A stretch of DNA of 64,000 nt from Leptobrachium leishanense (GCA_009667805.1 CM019067.1:159049049-159113048), one strand, 5' to 3'. Positions 10,356 through 21,199 are shown, numbered from the stretch's first letter. Translations and numbers: made by a program. The notes: a model not told the origin generated them from the letters alone.

Positions 10356-11036
10356 CTATTTATATTAAGAAAAATTGGTCTGAATGAGAATTTTTGTTCT
10401 TGGATAGAACACTGGCTAAACGATACGGTACAGAAACTGTTCATAAATGGTAAATTTTCAAGCTGGACACCGGTGGTAAGTGGTGCCCTTCAGGGGTCTG
10501 TTACAGGACCAATTCTATTCAATTGATTTATAAATAACCTTGAAATAGGTCAACATAATTCTGCCTCTTTATAAATCAATGGTAAGACCGCACCTTGAAT
10601 ATGGCATGCAATTTTGGGCACCTGTTTTAAACAAGGATATTATGACACTAGAAAAAGTGCAGAGACAGGCAATTAAATTAATAAGGGGAAGGGAAGATTA
10701 AAGTTATGAGGAAAGGCTAACAAGCTTAAACCTGTTTAAAGAAACGGCGCCTTAGAGGGGATCGGATAACCTTATATAAATATATACGGGGGCATTATAA
10801 ACCATTGTCTGGAAACCTATTCATTAACAGGACTATACACAGGACACACGGTCACCCATTTAGACTGGACGAAAGGAAATTCAGCCTAAAGCATAGGAAG
10901 GGTTATTTTACAGTGAGAACAATAAAGCTGTGGAATTCTCTGCGTGTTGTGGTGGTTGGGTTAGAGACTGTACAGACTTTTGAACGACAACTGGATGACT
11001 TCCTGAAAAAAAAGATAATATTAAGGGTTATGATAG
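10356..11036 (+). mobile_element. CR1 LINE, RT fragment 2 of 3
   Basis: It resumes the RT frame with KIGLNENFCSWIEHWL and the SGALQGSVTGPILF motif (GVPQGS-like), then jumps over the FADD active-site block by an internal deletion near 10545-10560. It continues through the C-terminal domain (SGNLFINRTIHRTHGHPF, FTVRTIKLWNSL). Stops and frameshifts make it dead. It is cut at the TTAA at 11037 by a piggyBac insertion. Confidence 0.88.
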
Positions 11037-11070
11037 TTAACCTCCCTGACGGTTATCCCGAGTGTGGCTC

Positions 11071-12374
11071 TGTAATGGCGTGGACCTTGTCACGTGAACA
11101 CCACAGCAGGGTAAGTGTTTCATCAAGCAGTTGTACTGCTCAGCCCCGGAAGAGCTGCTGAATAAACCTCGGGATAGTCTCACCGCACTAGGAATTACTA
11201 TACACAAGCACTGTTGGGGATTTTCTATACTTTTTTCTTTAGTAAAGTGTCATATAGTATACATGTGCGTTGAAGGAATTTACAGTATGCGTCACGCGGG
11301 AAAAACACTCGGCGAAAAAGAAATTGTTAATATCTCGATTCGCAAGTTTAAGTCTTGTTCAAAAGAGCTCAAAAAGTGGTGTCTTAGGGTACCCGGGTAC
11401 TATATTCAACTGGCCAGTGAACGAACAGAATTATCTTCGACTAGTCAATGTTGGGGCCCTGTGAATTGAAGCAATTACCCAAGTGCGCAGTTTCGTTTCG
11501 GAACCGCAGGCCTTGAGGCCTCTCACCCATCCGAACGAAATGTCCAGAACCGGTGTCTCGACCAAAGGATCTCTCCCCGCTTTAGATTGGAACTTGATGC
11601 CAATGAATCTGCTCTCCGCTTGCCGAATCTCCGCAACAGGAACACCGATCTGCCGCCTGCACTCCCAATCAATCGTCGTGGCCTCCTCACTCGGGGTCCT
11701 ACCAGAACCTGGTTGTCCTCCTGCAGTCCTGCGAAGGATAGTAGGTGATCACACACTCTTTGTCTCCGATCTCCAGCACTGGATACAATAACGCTCGTAC
11801 TCCGGCCTGGTTTAGATCCCTGACTGTGTCTGGTATGCGTCCTACTCTTCTCGTCGCTCTGCTCTCTCTGGCCCTGTCTTGCATGAGGCTGCTGATGTCT
11901 TCCCTTGGTGCCACACGCCCACTTCCTGTCCTTCTTACAAAGGGTTCTGGGAGATGAAGTCCTTTAGTCCAGCATTGCTCATAACATCTCTGGGCTCTGT
12001 CTCCCTCTAGTGGTAGCAACAGTCAATTACACAGTCCACAATCTATCACAGAGCTACACAGACTTTTTTCCTTAAAGCATAAGTGTATACAGGCACAGCT
12101 GCTTGGTTCAAAGAAATAAACAAAAGAAGAAAACCTCTCTCTGCTATGCAGCAGTCAACGTAACATTAACGATTGTGTCCTCAAATCACAGACCTTTTGG
12201 AGCTGTGTCTGTCTGAGGGGAGATCCAGCAAAAATGAACCTCCTGTGCCTGTATAGGCTTGTCCCTTTTAAAGCCCCAGCAATCACAACAGCAAGCCTTT
12301 GTGTGTGTTGCTGGGCTGATCAACCCTGCCAAGTTAACCCTTTCCTCAGGGAACCTTATATACACCCCATCACA
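11071..12374 (-). repeat. Left (3') LTR of the TRIM-like element, interrupted
   Basis: It starts TGTAATGGCG and ends ATCACA. Sequence after ~12062 (ccttaaagcataagtg...) and before ~11130 matches the right LTR; the segment between is an insertion. Confidence 0.85.
11135..12052. other. Unclassified ~0.9-kb insertion in the left LTR
   Basis: Absent from the partner LTR. A minus-strand frame at 11699-12019 (106 codons; EGDRAQRCYEQCW, RRVGRIPDTVRDLNQAGVRA) and its continuation in another frame to ~11460 look protein-like. I do not recognise the family. Its ends and TSD are not clear. Confidence 0.4.
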
Positions 12375-12503
12375 TACCTTCCCCCTTAGAGTGGACCCCC
12401 ACACTCTCCCACACCAAACACATCCCTAGATAGTGTCACAAATGAGGTATGCTTACCAACTGCCAATGTGAACCAGGCACATCTCCACTCCAGGGTTTAT
12501 AAC

Positions 12504-12522
12504 GATCCCACCGCTGCCACCA
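12504..12522 (-). promoter_or_regulatory. Putative primer binding site of the TRIM-like element
   Basis: On the minus strand TGGTGGCAGCGGTGGGATC starts 3 bases after the LTR end. The leading TGG and the position fit a tRNA primer site. The tRNA is not assigned. A similar TGGTGG start occurs in the SCAN-gag LTR element at 55683-55699. Confidence 0.65.
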
Positions 12523-12830
12523 TAATGTAATGGAGTGGACCTTGTCACGTGAACACCACAGCAGGGTATGTGTTTCAAACAGTCTTTATTCCTTAAAGCA
12601 TAGATGTATTCAGGCACAGCTGCTTGGTTCAAAGAAATACACAAAAGAAGAAAATCTCTCTCTGCTATCCAGCAGTCAACGTAACAATAACCAACAATTG
12701 TGTCCTCAAATCACAGACCTTTTGGAGCTGTGTCTGAGGGGAGATCCAGCAAAAATGAACCTCCTGTGCCTGTATAGGCATGTCCCTTTTAAAGCCCCAG
12801 CAATCACAACATCAAGCCGTCAAGTTAACC

Positions 12831-13244
12831 TGTCACGGTTAGGGATGGCACCAGGGGTGAGGAGAGTATGAGCCCAGCGTGCAGTGGTCTGCACAAATAA
12901 ACAGAGGATAAGGGTAGAGGAGGGTGGATGAAATATGATGACTGACCAGGTTGATTGCAGAGGATGATGGGGATGATGGTAGTAATTTGCAGGAACCAGA
13001 AATGGGGAATCAGGATCAGGTAGCAGAGTAGCAACGTAGCAAGGATGTTCACTCTTGGTGAGCATGAGCCGTAATGAACCAGCAGTGTGTGTGTGCGGGG
13101 CTGAGCCCTTTATTTCGTGAGTCACGTGTTTTTGTGTTAACTTTTACACTGCTGGATGCTGGTTGCTGGCTGCAGGGCAGGAACAGGATGGAAGTGAGTC
13201 ACCAGGGGGGGGTTTCAAGATGGTGGCAGCCATGGGGCATGACA
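12831..13244 (-). repeat. Left (3') LTR of the gag-only element
   Basis: Ends TGTCACGG and GGCATGACA on the plus strand; 414 bp. Confidence 0.9.
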
Positions 13245-13315
13245 GTACCTCCCCCTTCAGGTCACGCTCCGAGTGACCAAGCATGGCAGCAGGACAGCCC
13301 ACGACCAGGTACAGG

Positions 13316-14560
13316 TCACTCTGGCGGGTGTCGGGACCAGTACTCGTCACACCACTGGAGGGCAGAACGGTGGTCAGGAGTGGTGGTACAGGATTGGGCA
13401 CGTGCCTTCCTCTGATGTCGCCGTGCCTTGGTCTTGGTCTTCTTAGAGTCAGCAGACATGTCAGGAATGAGAGTACCCATGTACCCAGATGGCATTCTCT
13501 CTTCATCATCTTCAGTCGCGATGGGTGAAAAGCAAGCACGAGATAAAATAAAGTCTGCATCAGAGACTTTAGGGATCTTGGGGTTATGCTCTTTTTTCTT
13601 AGGTGATGCATCTGGAATGAGGGTGCCCACGTAATCGGATGGCACACAGGTGGGTATAGCGTAGATGCCCTGCACCGTATAGGAAGCTGGATCCTCAGGT
13701 AAGGAATCTGGAGTAGCAGGAATGTCCCTGGAACGTCTGGCGTTGGCGACAGAGGGCGAGAGATAGGAGGCAGAGTCACCATTGAACCTGGTGCCCACAT
13801 ACAAAGATGGCATCGGTGTAGGTGTCTCCTCTTCCTCTTTGCCAGAGTCCCCCTCTGATACAGATCCATCGCTGGATGAAGAACAGACATTACGCCACCC
13901 CTCGATGGAAGCATCAGACCCCATATATTGACTCGGAGGTCCTTTAGAGACCGTGGTGTCCTCTGGTATACAGCCAAATGGGAAGACATCATTCAGAGGT
14001 TTAAACTCACAGATGGCCGGATCTTGTGGGCTGTGAATGATGGGAATAGTTACGCCTGGAACCTGTATACACATAATGTCCATTGGCTCCGGTTCCATGG
14101 ATGTATCTTCCAAATGCATAGGGATGCCAGGTTCGGACTCCCTGGGTAAGGACATAAAGGCCTCCACATCCATGGGGGTGTCAGACTCCTCTTCAGAGCT
14201 GACCTCCAAAGACGTCACATGCCTGGATACAGCAGATACTGTTCGTCTGGGGACAGGTGTAGGTACATGAGTTCGTCGGGGTGCAGGTTTGGGTGCACGC
14301 ACTCATGCAGTAGCTCCCCTAGGGGCCGGTTTGGGCGAGGGTACCGGTTTAGGTGCCGCAGGTCTCTCTGAAGCAGACGTGGACACAGTAGCTGTAGCAG
14401 GCCTGGAAGCCTGGAGCTGCTTCAGAGGTCTACGCACCTGAGCGTGCTTGGGAGTAGTAGCTGGCTTAGAAACCGGTGCTGGTTTGACAACCGCTGATCT
14501 GGGGGGTTTTTCTGGGCAATTCGATATCCAATGTGATCCTGCCCCGCAGTACAGGCACAA
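13316..14560 (-). pseudogene. Gag-like protein: CCHC knuckle plus long repeat-bearing C-terminal region
   Basis: The frame starts with a nucleocapsid-type zinc knuckle, [15 protein letters not shown], then a Pro/Ala/Lys-rich linker. After a single in-frame TGA at 14305-14303 it continues open for another 328 codons to 13316. The TGA could be one mutation of CGA. The C-terminal part is acidic and Ser/Pro-rich and contains four spaced copies of a PSxYxG(S/T) motif: PSQYMGS, PSLYVGT, PSDYVGT and PSGYMGT, the last two followed by LIPD. I know no family with this region. There is no pol. The upstream gag N-terminus is in 14600-14774. Confidence 0.75.
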
Positions 14561-14599
14561 GTTGCTATTTTGTCTCCTGACACGCTCTTCAGGAGACAG

Positions 14600-14774
14600 G
14601 GGATCATGGCGTTTTATTTGGAGGAGCGCACACCTTAGTTGAGGTGCCCAGAATAGTTTGCATCATTTGCACCAGGGAATCAGCCATGTTTTTAAATAGT
14701 TCCTGGAAGGTCGTCTTCAGTAACTCCACCATTAAGTGCAGCACTGCGGGCTCATTTGTATTGGGCTGGTTCAT
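14600..14774 (-). pseudogene. Gag N-terminus of the gag-only element
   Basis: The ATG at 14774-14772 opens a ~57-codon frame (MNQPNTNEPAVL, then a helical LLKTTFQELFKNMADSLVQ) just after the LTR. It stops before the zinc knuckle frame, so a short indel separates the two. The start resembles gypsy Gag proteins in position and helical character. Confidence 0.6.
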
Positions 14775-14776
14775 TC

Positions 14777-15200
14777 TGTCATGGTTAGTGATGGCACCGG
14801 GGTGGCACCAGGGGTGAGGAGAGTATGAGCCCAGCGTGCAGTGGTCTGCACAAATAAACAGAGGATAAGGGTAGAGGAGGGTGGATGAAATATGATGACT
14901 GACCAGGTTGATTGCAGAGGATGATGGGGATGATGGTAGTAATTTGCAGGAACCAGAAATGGGGAATCAGGATCAGCTAGCAGAGTAGCAACGTAGCAAG
15001 GATGTTCACTCTTGGTGAGCATGAGCCGTAATGAACCAGCAGTGTGTGTGTGCGGGGCTGAGCCCTTTATTTCGTGAGTCACGTGTTTTTGTGTTAACTT
15101 TTACACTGTTGGATGCTGGTTGCTTGCTTCAGGGCAGGAACAGGATGGAAGTGAGCCACCAGGGGGGGTTTCAAGATGGTGGCAGCCATGGGGCATGACA
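14777..15200 (-). repeat. Right (5') LTR of the gag-only element
   Basis: 424 bp; differs from the left LTR by a 12-bp duplication (ggggtggcacca) and a handful of substitutions. Confidence 0.9.
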
Positions 15201-15630
15201 TAACCCTTTCCTCAGGGAACCTTATATACACCCCATCACAGGCTCAAGGTTAAATTTCACAGCTGAAAGCAGTAACCCCGAGCCACACTCGGGCTGCATA
15301 CATCACCTCTCCCTGCGCTCCCTCGCTGATCCCCGCAATCTCCTCCGGCGATCGTGGCGTTTTACTTCCTGGATTCCCTTCATGCGAGGAGGGAACCAGG
15401 AAGTATGAGGTCACGATCACCATAGGAGACTGCGGGGAACAGTGAGGGAGCGGAGGGACAGGTGATGTATCCAGTGGCATCCCGAATGTGGCTCGGGGTT
15501 ACCGCTTCAGCATAGGAATTTAACCCCGAGCCACACTCAGGAATACCACTTGGGGCCAAAGATAAATAAATAAATTGAACCACTTTTAGACACGAAATTT
15601 AGAAAAAAATCAGACCGCCAGGGAGGTTAA

Positions 15631-15835
15631 TATGTGGGTAAAAGCTGCTTGATCCAAGGAGAAATCTAACTCTCATTCTGGGGTCCAGAAGGATTTTTTT
15701 CCCAGTATGTTGCAAATTGGCAGCGTTTCAGACTGGATTTTTTGCCTTCTTTTGAATCAACTGCAGAAGGTGCTGTATGAAAGGCTGAACTCAATGGACA
15801 CGTCTTTTTTTCCACCCTATATAACTATGTAACAG
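15631..15835 (+). mobile_element. CR1 LINE, 3' tail, fragment 3 of 3
   Basis: It continues directly from 11036 across the TTAA site (tatgtgggtaaaagctgc...), through the typical CR1 3' region, to a terminal tatataactatgtaac. The same tail occurs inverted at 49540-49740. Confidence 0.9.
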
Positions 15836-16513
15836 AGCCGCTTTCTCAGCAGCACCAGTCGTAATCCCTTTGAGGTGTTAAATCATAACACCATGGCACT
15901 TATGTAACTAGCTAACTATGTAACAAAGTTGTATAGATCTGAGAGACCCACACTTGGGACCAAGGAGGGATTCTTGTAACCGTTCGAGTCCATTAAGGAG
16001 GTAACCCTAGGCACGTCAGCCTATATTAAATGCACATGAAAACCAAAAAAGGTTTGTGGACTCGAAAGTATAATCCAAAATATAACTTATTAAAACATTA
16101 AAAAGAAATGTGAATGTGAACTAATAATCAGAGTACTCTGAACAGAAATATAAAAGAAAAGGATGCAACAAAATTTACAATATTGATGTGAGCTGTATTC
16201 ACTCAAGAGCTCAATTTATTAGAGAAGAGATAAATAAATTACATGGATTCTAAATTCAAATGTAGCTGAGCCAGAAGAGTTGCTGGTATGACAATACAGA
16301 GACAAAAATTCTTAATAAATTCATAATAAATATGATCTTCCAGGATTTGTGCCTTAAGAAGATCTAATGTTACTGTCATACGAGCCTCTGTCTCCTTGTG
16401 CAAAAAAAATGTTACACTTGCAGAGATTCTTCACTTTCACTTTTGTTTTCTATTTGACAATAGACCTGGAACTTTTATGGACATTACTGCTGACTGAGAA
16501 AGGCATTTTGGTA
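15836..16513. other. Unassigned sequence left of the foldback element
   Basis: AT-rich, without a recognisable coding domain or repeat structure. Confidence 0.5.
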
Positions 16514-16539
16514 CCGGTGTTCCATCGAGGATTGCCTGC

Positions 16540-16780
16540 GTGTCGAGAAATGCCTCCCCCGCACTGCGCAAGCGCCTGGTGCACCTACGTCACAGAAGCT
16601 GTCAATCAAGCACGCGATCAGCTGATTTCTGTGACGTAGGTGTCGAGGATTGCCTGGGTGTCGAGAAATGACTGGCCCGCACTGCGCATGCACCTGGTGC
16701 ACCTACGTCACAGAACCTGTCATCAAGCCGCCGATCAGCTGTCTTCTGTGACGTAGGCTCAATCGGGCACGAGCGTCGGA
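16540..16780. repeat. Outer hairpin units of the left arm
   Basis: Two tandem ~130-bp units, each with an internal hairpin (cacctacgtcacagaa... ttctgtgacgtaggtg) and a tgtcgagaaatg start. Inverted counterparts lie at 27310-27555. Confidence 0.8.
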
Positions 16781-17539
16781 TAATGCAAGGCAGCATCTCC
16801 TCCCCCAGCACACCGCCACCCACCCCCCGGCCACTCGCCCCCCCCCGGGCGCTCACACAGTAAGGGAAGGGGACCAGCCGTCCCAGCCTCTCCTCCTCCC
16901 CGCGGCCACTGCCCCCCCCCCGCGCTCACACACAGGGAGGGAGGGAGGGAGTGTATCAGCCGCCCTGTCCCAGCACTTCTCCCCGCACTGAGAGTCACAG
17001 ACTCCGGGTGGGGGTTGCTGCTTTCTCCCCTGGAGGCAGCTTGGATTGAAGGAGACCCAGGGGTCCTTTGGAGCCCTGTATCTCTGTCCCTGAGCATGGC
17101 AGCGAGCTGGTTGAGGTGTCATTTGAAAGTGCAGAGTCTGTTCTTTCTAATGATATCCACCATGACTGTGTAATGTGTAAAATTAATCACCAATAATTTA
17201 TTAATTAAAAATAACTCTTTTTTTCACACTGACTTTTATTTCATTTTCTCTTGGTTTTATGTCATTTTATGGTTATTTCAGCTGTAATGGCATATCAGGG
17301 GTTAATGGGGAGTCTGTGTGTTAATCACAATGTTTTCACCTAGTTTGGTGGCATTTCGTGGGTTAATGAGCGGTTATTATTTTATATATTCCCTTACATT
17401 TATGTTATTAATTTCATTGCATTTTCCGTGCTTTCGTGTTCGTCCCCCTCCAGCGAGTTCAATTCCCTGACCCTGCGGTGAATCCAGCATCCACCGCGAG
17501 GGCCACGCAATGTGTAGCAGGGATCCGCCAATAAACCTG

Positions 17540-17800
17540 ATGGACGCAGCCGACGAACCGCTGAACAGAAGCCGTCAAATGCCACTGCAACCCGCTGAAC
17601 AGAAGCCGTCAAAAGCCACTGCAACCCGCTGAACAGAAGCCGTCGAAAGCCACTGCAACCCGCTGAACAGAAGCGGTCAAAAGCCACTGCAATCTGCTGA
17701 ACAGACCATCGAAAGCTGCCGCAATCCACTAAACACAGCTGCAATCCGCTGAACAGACCACCGAAAGTCACCGCAACCCGCTAAACCCAGCAGCAATCCG
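17540..17800. repeat. ~33-bp tandem repeat (gctgaacagaagccgtc)
   Basis: About seven variable units of aacccgctgaacagaagccg. The inverted, longer array is at 26170-26530. Frames through it (17400-17771 minus) are repeat artefacts. Confidence 0.85.
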
Positions 17801-17809
17801 CCTCCCTAC

Positions 17810-17939
17810 GAGCGTCCAAAGCTATGCGGCTTCGGCGCTCGCCTGGGGGAAACACGTCACCAGCCGAGTTCTCGCGAGATCGCGGCTGGTCACGTGCCCC
17901 CCCCCCCAGGTGAGCGCCCAAGCTCCATGCCGGACGCTC
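17810..17939. repeat. Palindrome of the left arm
   Basis: 130 bp from gagcgtcc to ggacgctc, centred on cgagttctcgcgagatcgcg, beside the minisatellite. The counterpart is at 25855-25984, and a relative at 43040-43174. Confidence 0.85.
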
Positions 17940-17965
17940 AGAGGGAGCAGAACACGTGACGCAGG

Positions 17966-18712
17966 AGGTGAGCTGGGGACATTATCCATGAGCTGGGACA
18001 ATATCAATGAGAGGAGCTGGGGGCAGTATATCCATGAGAGGAGCTGGGACATATCCATGAGCTGGGGCATTATCCATGAGCTGGGGGCATTATCCATGAG
18101 CTGGGGGCATTATCCATGAACTGAGGCATTATTCATGAGCTGGGGCAGTATATCCATGAGAGGAGCTGGGGCAGTATATCCATGAGAGGAGCTGGGGCAA
18201 TATCCATGAGAGGAGCTGGGCCATATCCATGAGAGCTGCTGGGGCATATCCATGAGAGCTGCTGTGGCATATCCATGAGAGCTGGGGCAGTATCCATGTG
18301 TGCTGGGGCAGTATCCATGTGTGCTGGGGCAGTATCCATGTGAGCTGGGGCAGTATCCATGTGTGCTGGGGCAGTATCCATGTGTGCTTGGGGCAGTATC
18401 CATGTGTGCTGGGGGCATATCCATGAGAGCTGGGGCAATATCCATGTGTGAGCTGGTCTGGGGGCAATATATCCATGTGTGAGCTGAGGCGCAATATATC
18501 CATATGTGAGCTGAGGCACAATATATCCATATGTGAGCTGGGGCAACATATATCCATGGGTGAGCTGCTGGGGGTAATATATAATTGTGAACTGGGGCAA
18601 TATATCTATATGTGAGCTGGGGGCAATATATATCCATGGGTGTGCTGCTGGGGGCAATATATCCAGAGCTGCTGGGGGCAATATAGATCCATGTGTGCTT
18701 TCACTGCCTTCA
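17966..18712. repeat. Minisatellite, core (A)GCTCATGGATATTGCCCC, left arm
   Basis: About 33 variable units, written here as atatccatgagctggggc. The units change gradually along the array (catgag, catgtgtg, catatgtg). The right-arm partner is at 24866-25826. Confidence 0.93.
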
Positions 18713-19282
18713 AACAGGCACCGTACTTGCTGGCAGTTGGCTAAAATTTGTGTGTGAGCATAGGAGAGAGCAATAAACCTCACAGTAATGTGCGCTGTGT
18801 GTATGAGCATTCAGTGTTATATGGTAGTACTGATTTAGGAGTAAGAGTAGTTAAAAAAATCTGTAAAACTCAGGGTGGGGGTGACACCATAAGTTACCGC
18901 ACCGGGTGACACCAACCCTAGTGACGCCACCGACCCCAGGCAGGAGTCTGCGCTCACACTCACAAAGCCCCTGCCCCAGGTGCAGCTATCAGATAGCCAG
19001 CCCCCCCAAATGAGCTCCACCTCATCATTGCCGCGTTCTGACGTCACTGCAGAGACGCCGCAAGGCTCTACATTCAGACTGTAAGGAGGATCACGCGGCA
19101 CCTCTGCAGGGACGTCAGGATGGGGTGACGATGAGGTGCCCTACGGCTTGCGACTGATCCCACCTCTCCCGAATCTGGTAGTTCCTGAAGTGTTTGCGGG
19201 CGTCAGGAACCCACATTCACTTAAGGGAGACTCCTGAAACATCTCGGAGACTTGGGATGCCTCCCAATGGGGGCAGTAACAG

Positions 19283-19497
19283 TGATATATAAAGGGTATA
19301 TTGCCCCCACGCAGAGGTTAGTCCATGTAACATTGATATAGCAATGGGTTTATTACCCCCACTCAGAGGTTAGTCCATGTAACAGAGATATAGAAAAGGT
19401 ATATTGCCCCCAGGCGGAGGTTAGTCCATGCAACAGTGACATAGAAAGGGTATATTGACCCCACGAGGAGGCTCGTCCATGTTACAGTGATATGGCA
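19283..19497. repeat. Four ~57-bp tandem repeats
   Basis: Units carry gaggttagtccatgtaac with a tatattgcccccac core. Inverted copy at 24118-24290. Confidence 0.85.
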
Positions 19498-19546
19498 AAC
19501 TTTTTTTGCATTTAAATGTTTTTTAATCGTTTTCTCCTTCTTGCAG

Positions 19547-19664
19547 TTGGAGTTCTGGAGTCACTTCAAGAACTATTCAGAATATTGGACTGTGGGGGGT
19601 GGTTTAAATGTCATCGTTGGGGGAAGCTTCAGGTGCGCAAACAGTCCGGTGTATTACAGACTCA
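19547..19664 (+). other. Exon-like block 1 in the left arm
   Basis: A pyrimidine tract ending ttcttgcag precedes 19547, and a GTAAAT donor-like site follows 19664. One frame is open throughout (LEFWSHFKNYSEYWTVGGG...). The inverted arm carries the same block at about 24000-24065 with the same frame. I do not recognise the protein. It may be captured host exon sequence or chance. Confidence 0.35.
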
Positions 19665-19720
19665 GTAAATAGCCTGAATCTCTGCGTTTGTGACCGTTAT
19701 GTGGTTTTCTCCTCCGGCAG

Positions 19721-19854
19721 ACGCAGGGCCTGGGCGCCGCATTCAAAATCCTCTTCTCAGACACCCAAAAAGCAGATATCCCGGAACAAGGGCCGTGGCG
19801 CACATTCTACCTCAAGTGCCAGCACAGCATAGCTCTCTTCAACGCCTTCAAGCG
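19721..19854 (+). other. Exon-like block 2 in the left arm
   Basis: It is preceded by tttctcctccggcag and followed by a GTTAGT donor-like site, 134 bp in all. One frame is open and protein-like: TQGLGAAFKILFS, then ADIPEQGPWRTFYLKCQH and ALFNAFK. The copy in the other arm (about 23760-23890, minus) keeps this frame open with a few amino-acid changes. Joining to block 1 in the same phase is not supported, so a gene model is not offered. Family unknown. Confidence 0.4.
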
Positions 19855-20399
19855 GTTAGTACTTTTTTTTTGTATACATGACCTGGGAGGGCCAGAGGTG
19901 TCGCTGGCGCTGTGCACTTCTCGCTGCTGCTGGGTGTCTCGGATCAATGTCAGTCTGTGTGGGCAGAAGGATCCGACTCGCACCAGCAAGGAGTCAGATG
20001 TGAGATTCACGTGGAAAGGTTCCACGTCCTCCCCAGATGGCCAGAAGCTTCTCGATGGTCAGTCTCTATGCTGTTAATGCATTCTGCCAGCCGCCCCAGC
20101 CCTCACAAACCGCCCACAAATCAGCCCAGTGCTTGCTTCCAGTATCGGTATAGGTATCGTGGAATTTGCATCAACAGCGATACTAAGCAACAGTGCATCC
20201 CTACTAAAAACACCATCACAGAAACACAGCTTTGAAGGGAGGTAGAGGGGGTCCTCCCGCCAGGTCCTTGGGCCGGTGGGGGCTTGCTCCCAGGAGGTAA
20301 AAAGGGGCCCTGGGAAGGCACCCTTGTTTCTCACCTGGCCCGATGGCATGTTAGGAGAGTCCACCCAGGAACCCCCTCTACTTAGAAATCACTGCCCTC

Positions 20400-20900
20400 C
20401 TCTTTTAAACATTCTCCTCCACTGACTCCCTGCCCCTTCTTCTACTATGTCTTCCCTTTCTCCGGTCTCGGAGGAGGATGTCTCTGAAGTTCACATGTCC
20501 TCCTGCACGACTACCTGTCCACTTTATCCGATCCCCTCACACCTTACTCGGTCTGTTCTAACAGTCACTGTCCCTGCTTTGACTCACATTTTTAACCTCT
20601 TCCTCTCCTCTGGAGTCTTCCCTTCTGCTCTGATCACCCCATCCTAAAGAAGCATCTCTTGATCCCACTTCCCTCTCAAACTACTGTCCCATCTCTTTTC
20701 TCCCCTTTGCCTCCAAAATATTAGAACATCTGGTCTATAACCAGCTCACTGGTTATCTCACTGCTAACGCTCTACTTGATTTGCACCAGTCTGGCTTTCG
20801 CTCACATCGTCCACTGAAACTGCTTCTGATCAAGGTAACTAACGATCTAGTTGCTGCCAAAATCAAAGGTCACTTCTCCCTCCTTATTCTTTTCGATCTT
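20400..20900 (+). mobile_element. L2 LINE RT fragment, left arm
   Basis: Translation resembles the RT start of the L2 at 35871-37403 ([37 protein letters not shown]). It ends abruptly at 20900. Its inverted copy is at 22069-23200 with an LTR inserted. Confidence 0.85.
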
Positions 20901-20959
20901 TTTTCCTTTTAGAATCCAATTCATTATATTGGTCCTCACGTACAAAGGTCTCCATAAAA

Positions 20960-21195
20960 CTCATAGCTATCCATGACCATTTTATCTCCAACCCTTTCAA
21001 CCTTCTAGTTCTTACTGAAACCTGACTACCTCCCTCTGACACTGCTTACATTGCTGCTCTCACTCATGACAGTCTACACTTCAGCCATAACCCCAGACCG
21101 GGCAAGAGACATGGTGGCGGGGTAGGAATTCTGCTCTCTCCCACCTGCACTTACCAGCATCTCCCTCCTCCCCCGTCTCTCTCCTTCTCCTTCTT
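20960..21195 (+). mobile_element. L2 LINE endonuclease-domain fragment in the spacer
   Basis: Translation gives NPFNLLVLTET, a stop where Trp is expected in the ETWL motif, then LPPSDTAYIAAL and RPGKRHGGGVGILLS. This is the apurinic endonuclease domain of L2-type LINEs. It lies downstream of an RT fragment, so the order is scrambled relative to a normal element. Confidence 0.75.
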
Positions 21196-21199
21196 TGAC

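Larger units (their letters stand above)
12831..15200 (-). mobile_element. Gag-only LTR retrotransposon
   Basis: The LTRs at 12831-13244 and 14777-15200 are about 98% alike by eye. A perfect 5-bp TSD taacc is at 12826-12830 and 15201-15205. A polypurine tract (minus AAGGGGGAGGTAC) abuts the left LTR, so transcription runs leftwards. The 1.5-kb interior holds one gag-like reading frame and no protease, RT or integrase. The gag start codon lies 2 bases after the 5' LTR, leaving no room for an ordinary tRNA primer site. Confidence 0.92.
11071..15240 (-). mobile_element. Short non-autonomous LTR element (TRIM-like), with nested insertions
   Basis: Two LTRs (11071-12374 and 12526-15240) flank only ~151 bp of internal sequence. 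A perfect 5-bp TSD ggctc is at 11066-11070 and 15241-15245. Orientation is minus: a polypurine tract abuts the left LTR (12375-12388) and a tRNA-like primer site abuts the right LTR. It encodes nothing, so it must have been mobilised in trans. Both LTRs are inflated by later insertions. Confidence 0.9.
12526..15240 (-). repeat. Right (5') LTR of the TRIM-like element, split by a gag-only element
   Basis: LTR sequence is 12526-12830 plus 15201-15240. The two parts rejoin exactly when the 12831-15200 insertion and one copy of its TSD taacc are removed. Confidence 0.9.
11041..15626. mobile_element. piggyBac-type non-autonomous element (host of nested LTR elements)
   Basis: It is flanked by TTAA at 11037-11040 and 15627-15630, the piggyBac target. 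Ends are CCTCCCTGACGGT and its near-perfect complement ACCGCCAGGGAGG. The flanking CR1 closes seamlessly when the element is removed. The same family, shorter and uninterrupted, lies at 45060-45694. Its own sequence is 11041-11070 and 15241-15626 (with ccgagccacactcgg hairpins); the rest is inserted LTR elements. Confidence 0.93.

Noticed and set aside
18110..18810. Minus-strand frames with repeated HGYCPS/MDTAPA peptides, and the mirror frames at 24791-25856
   Set aside because: Same minisatellite effect; the frames change with unit length.
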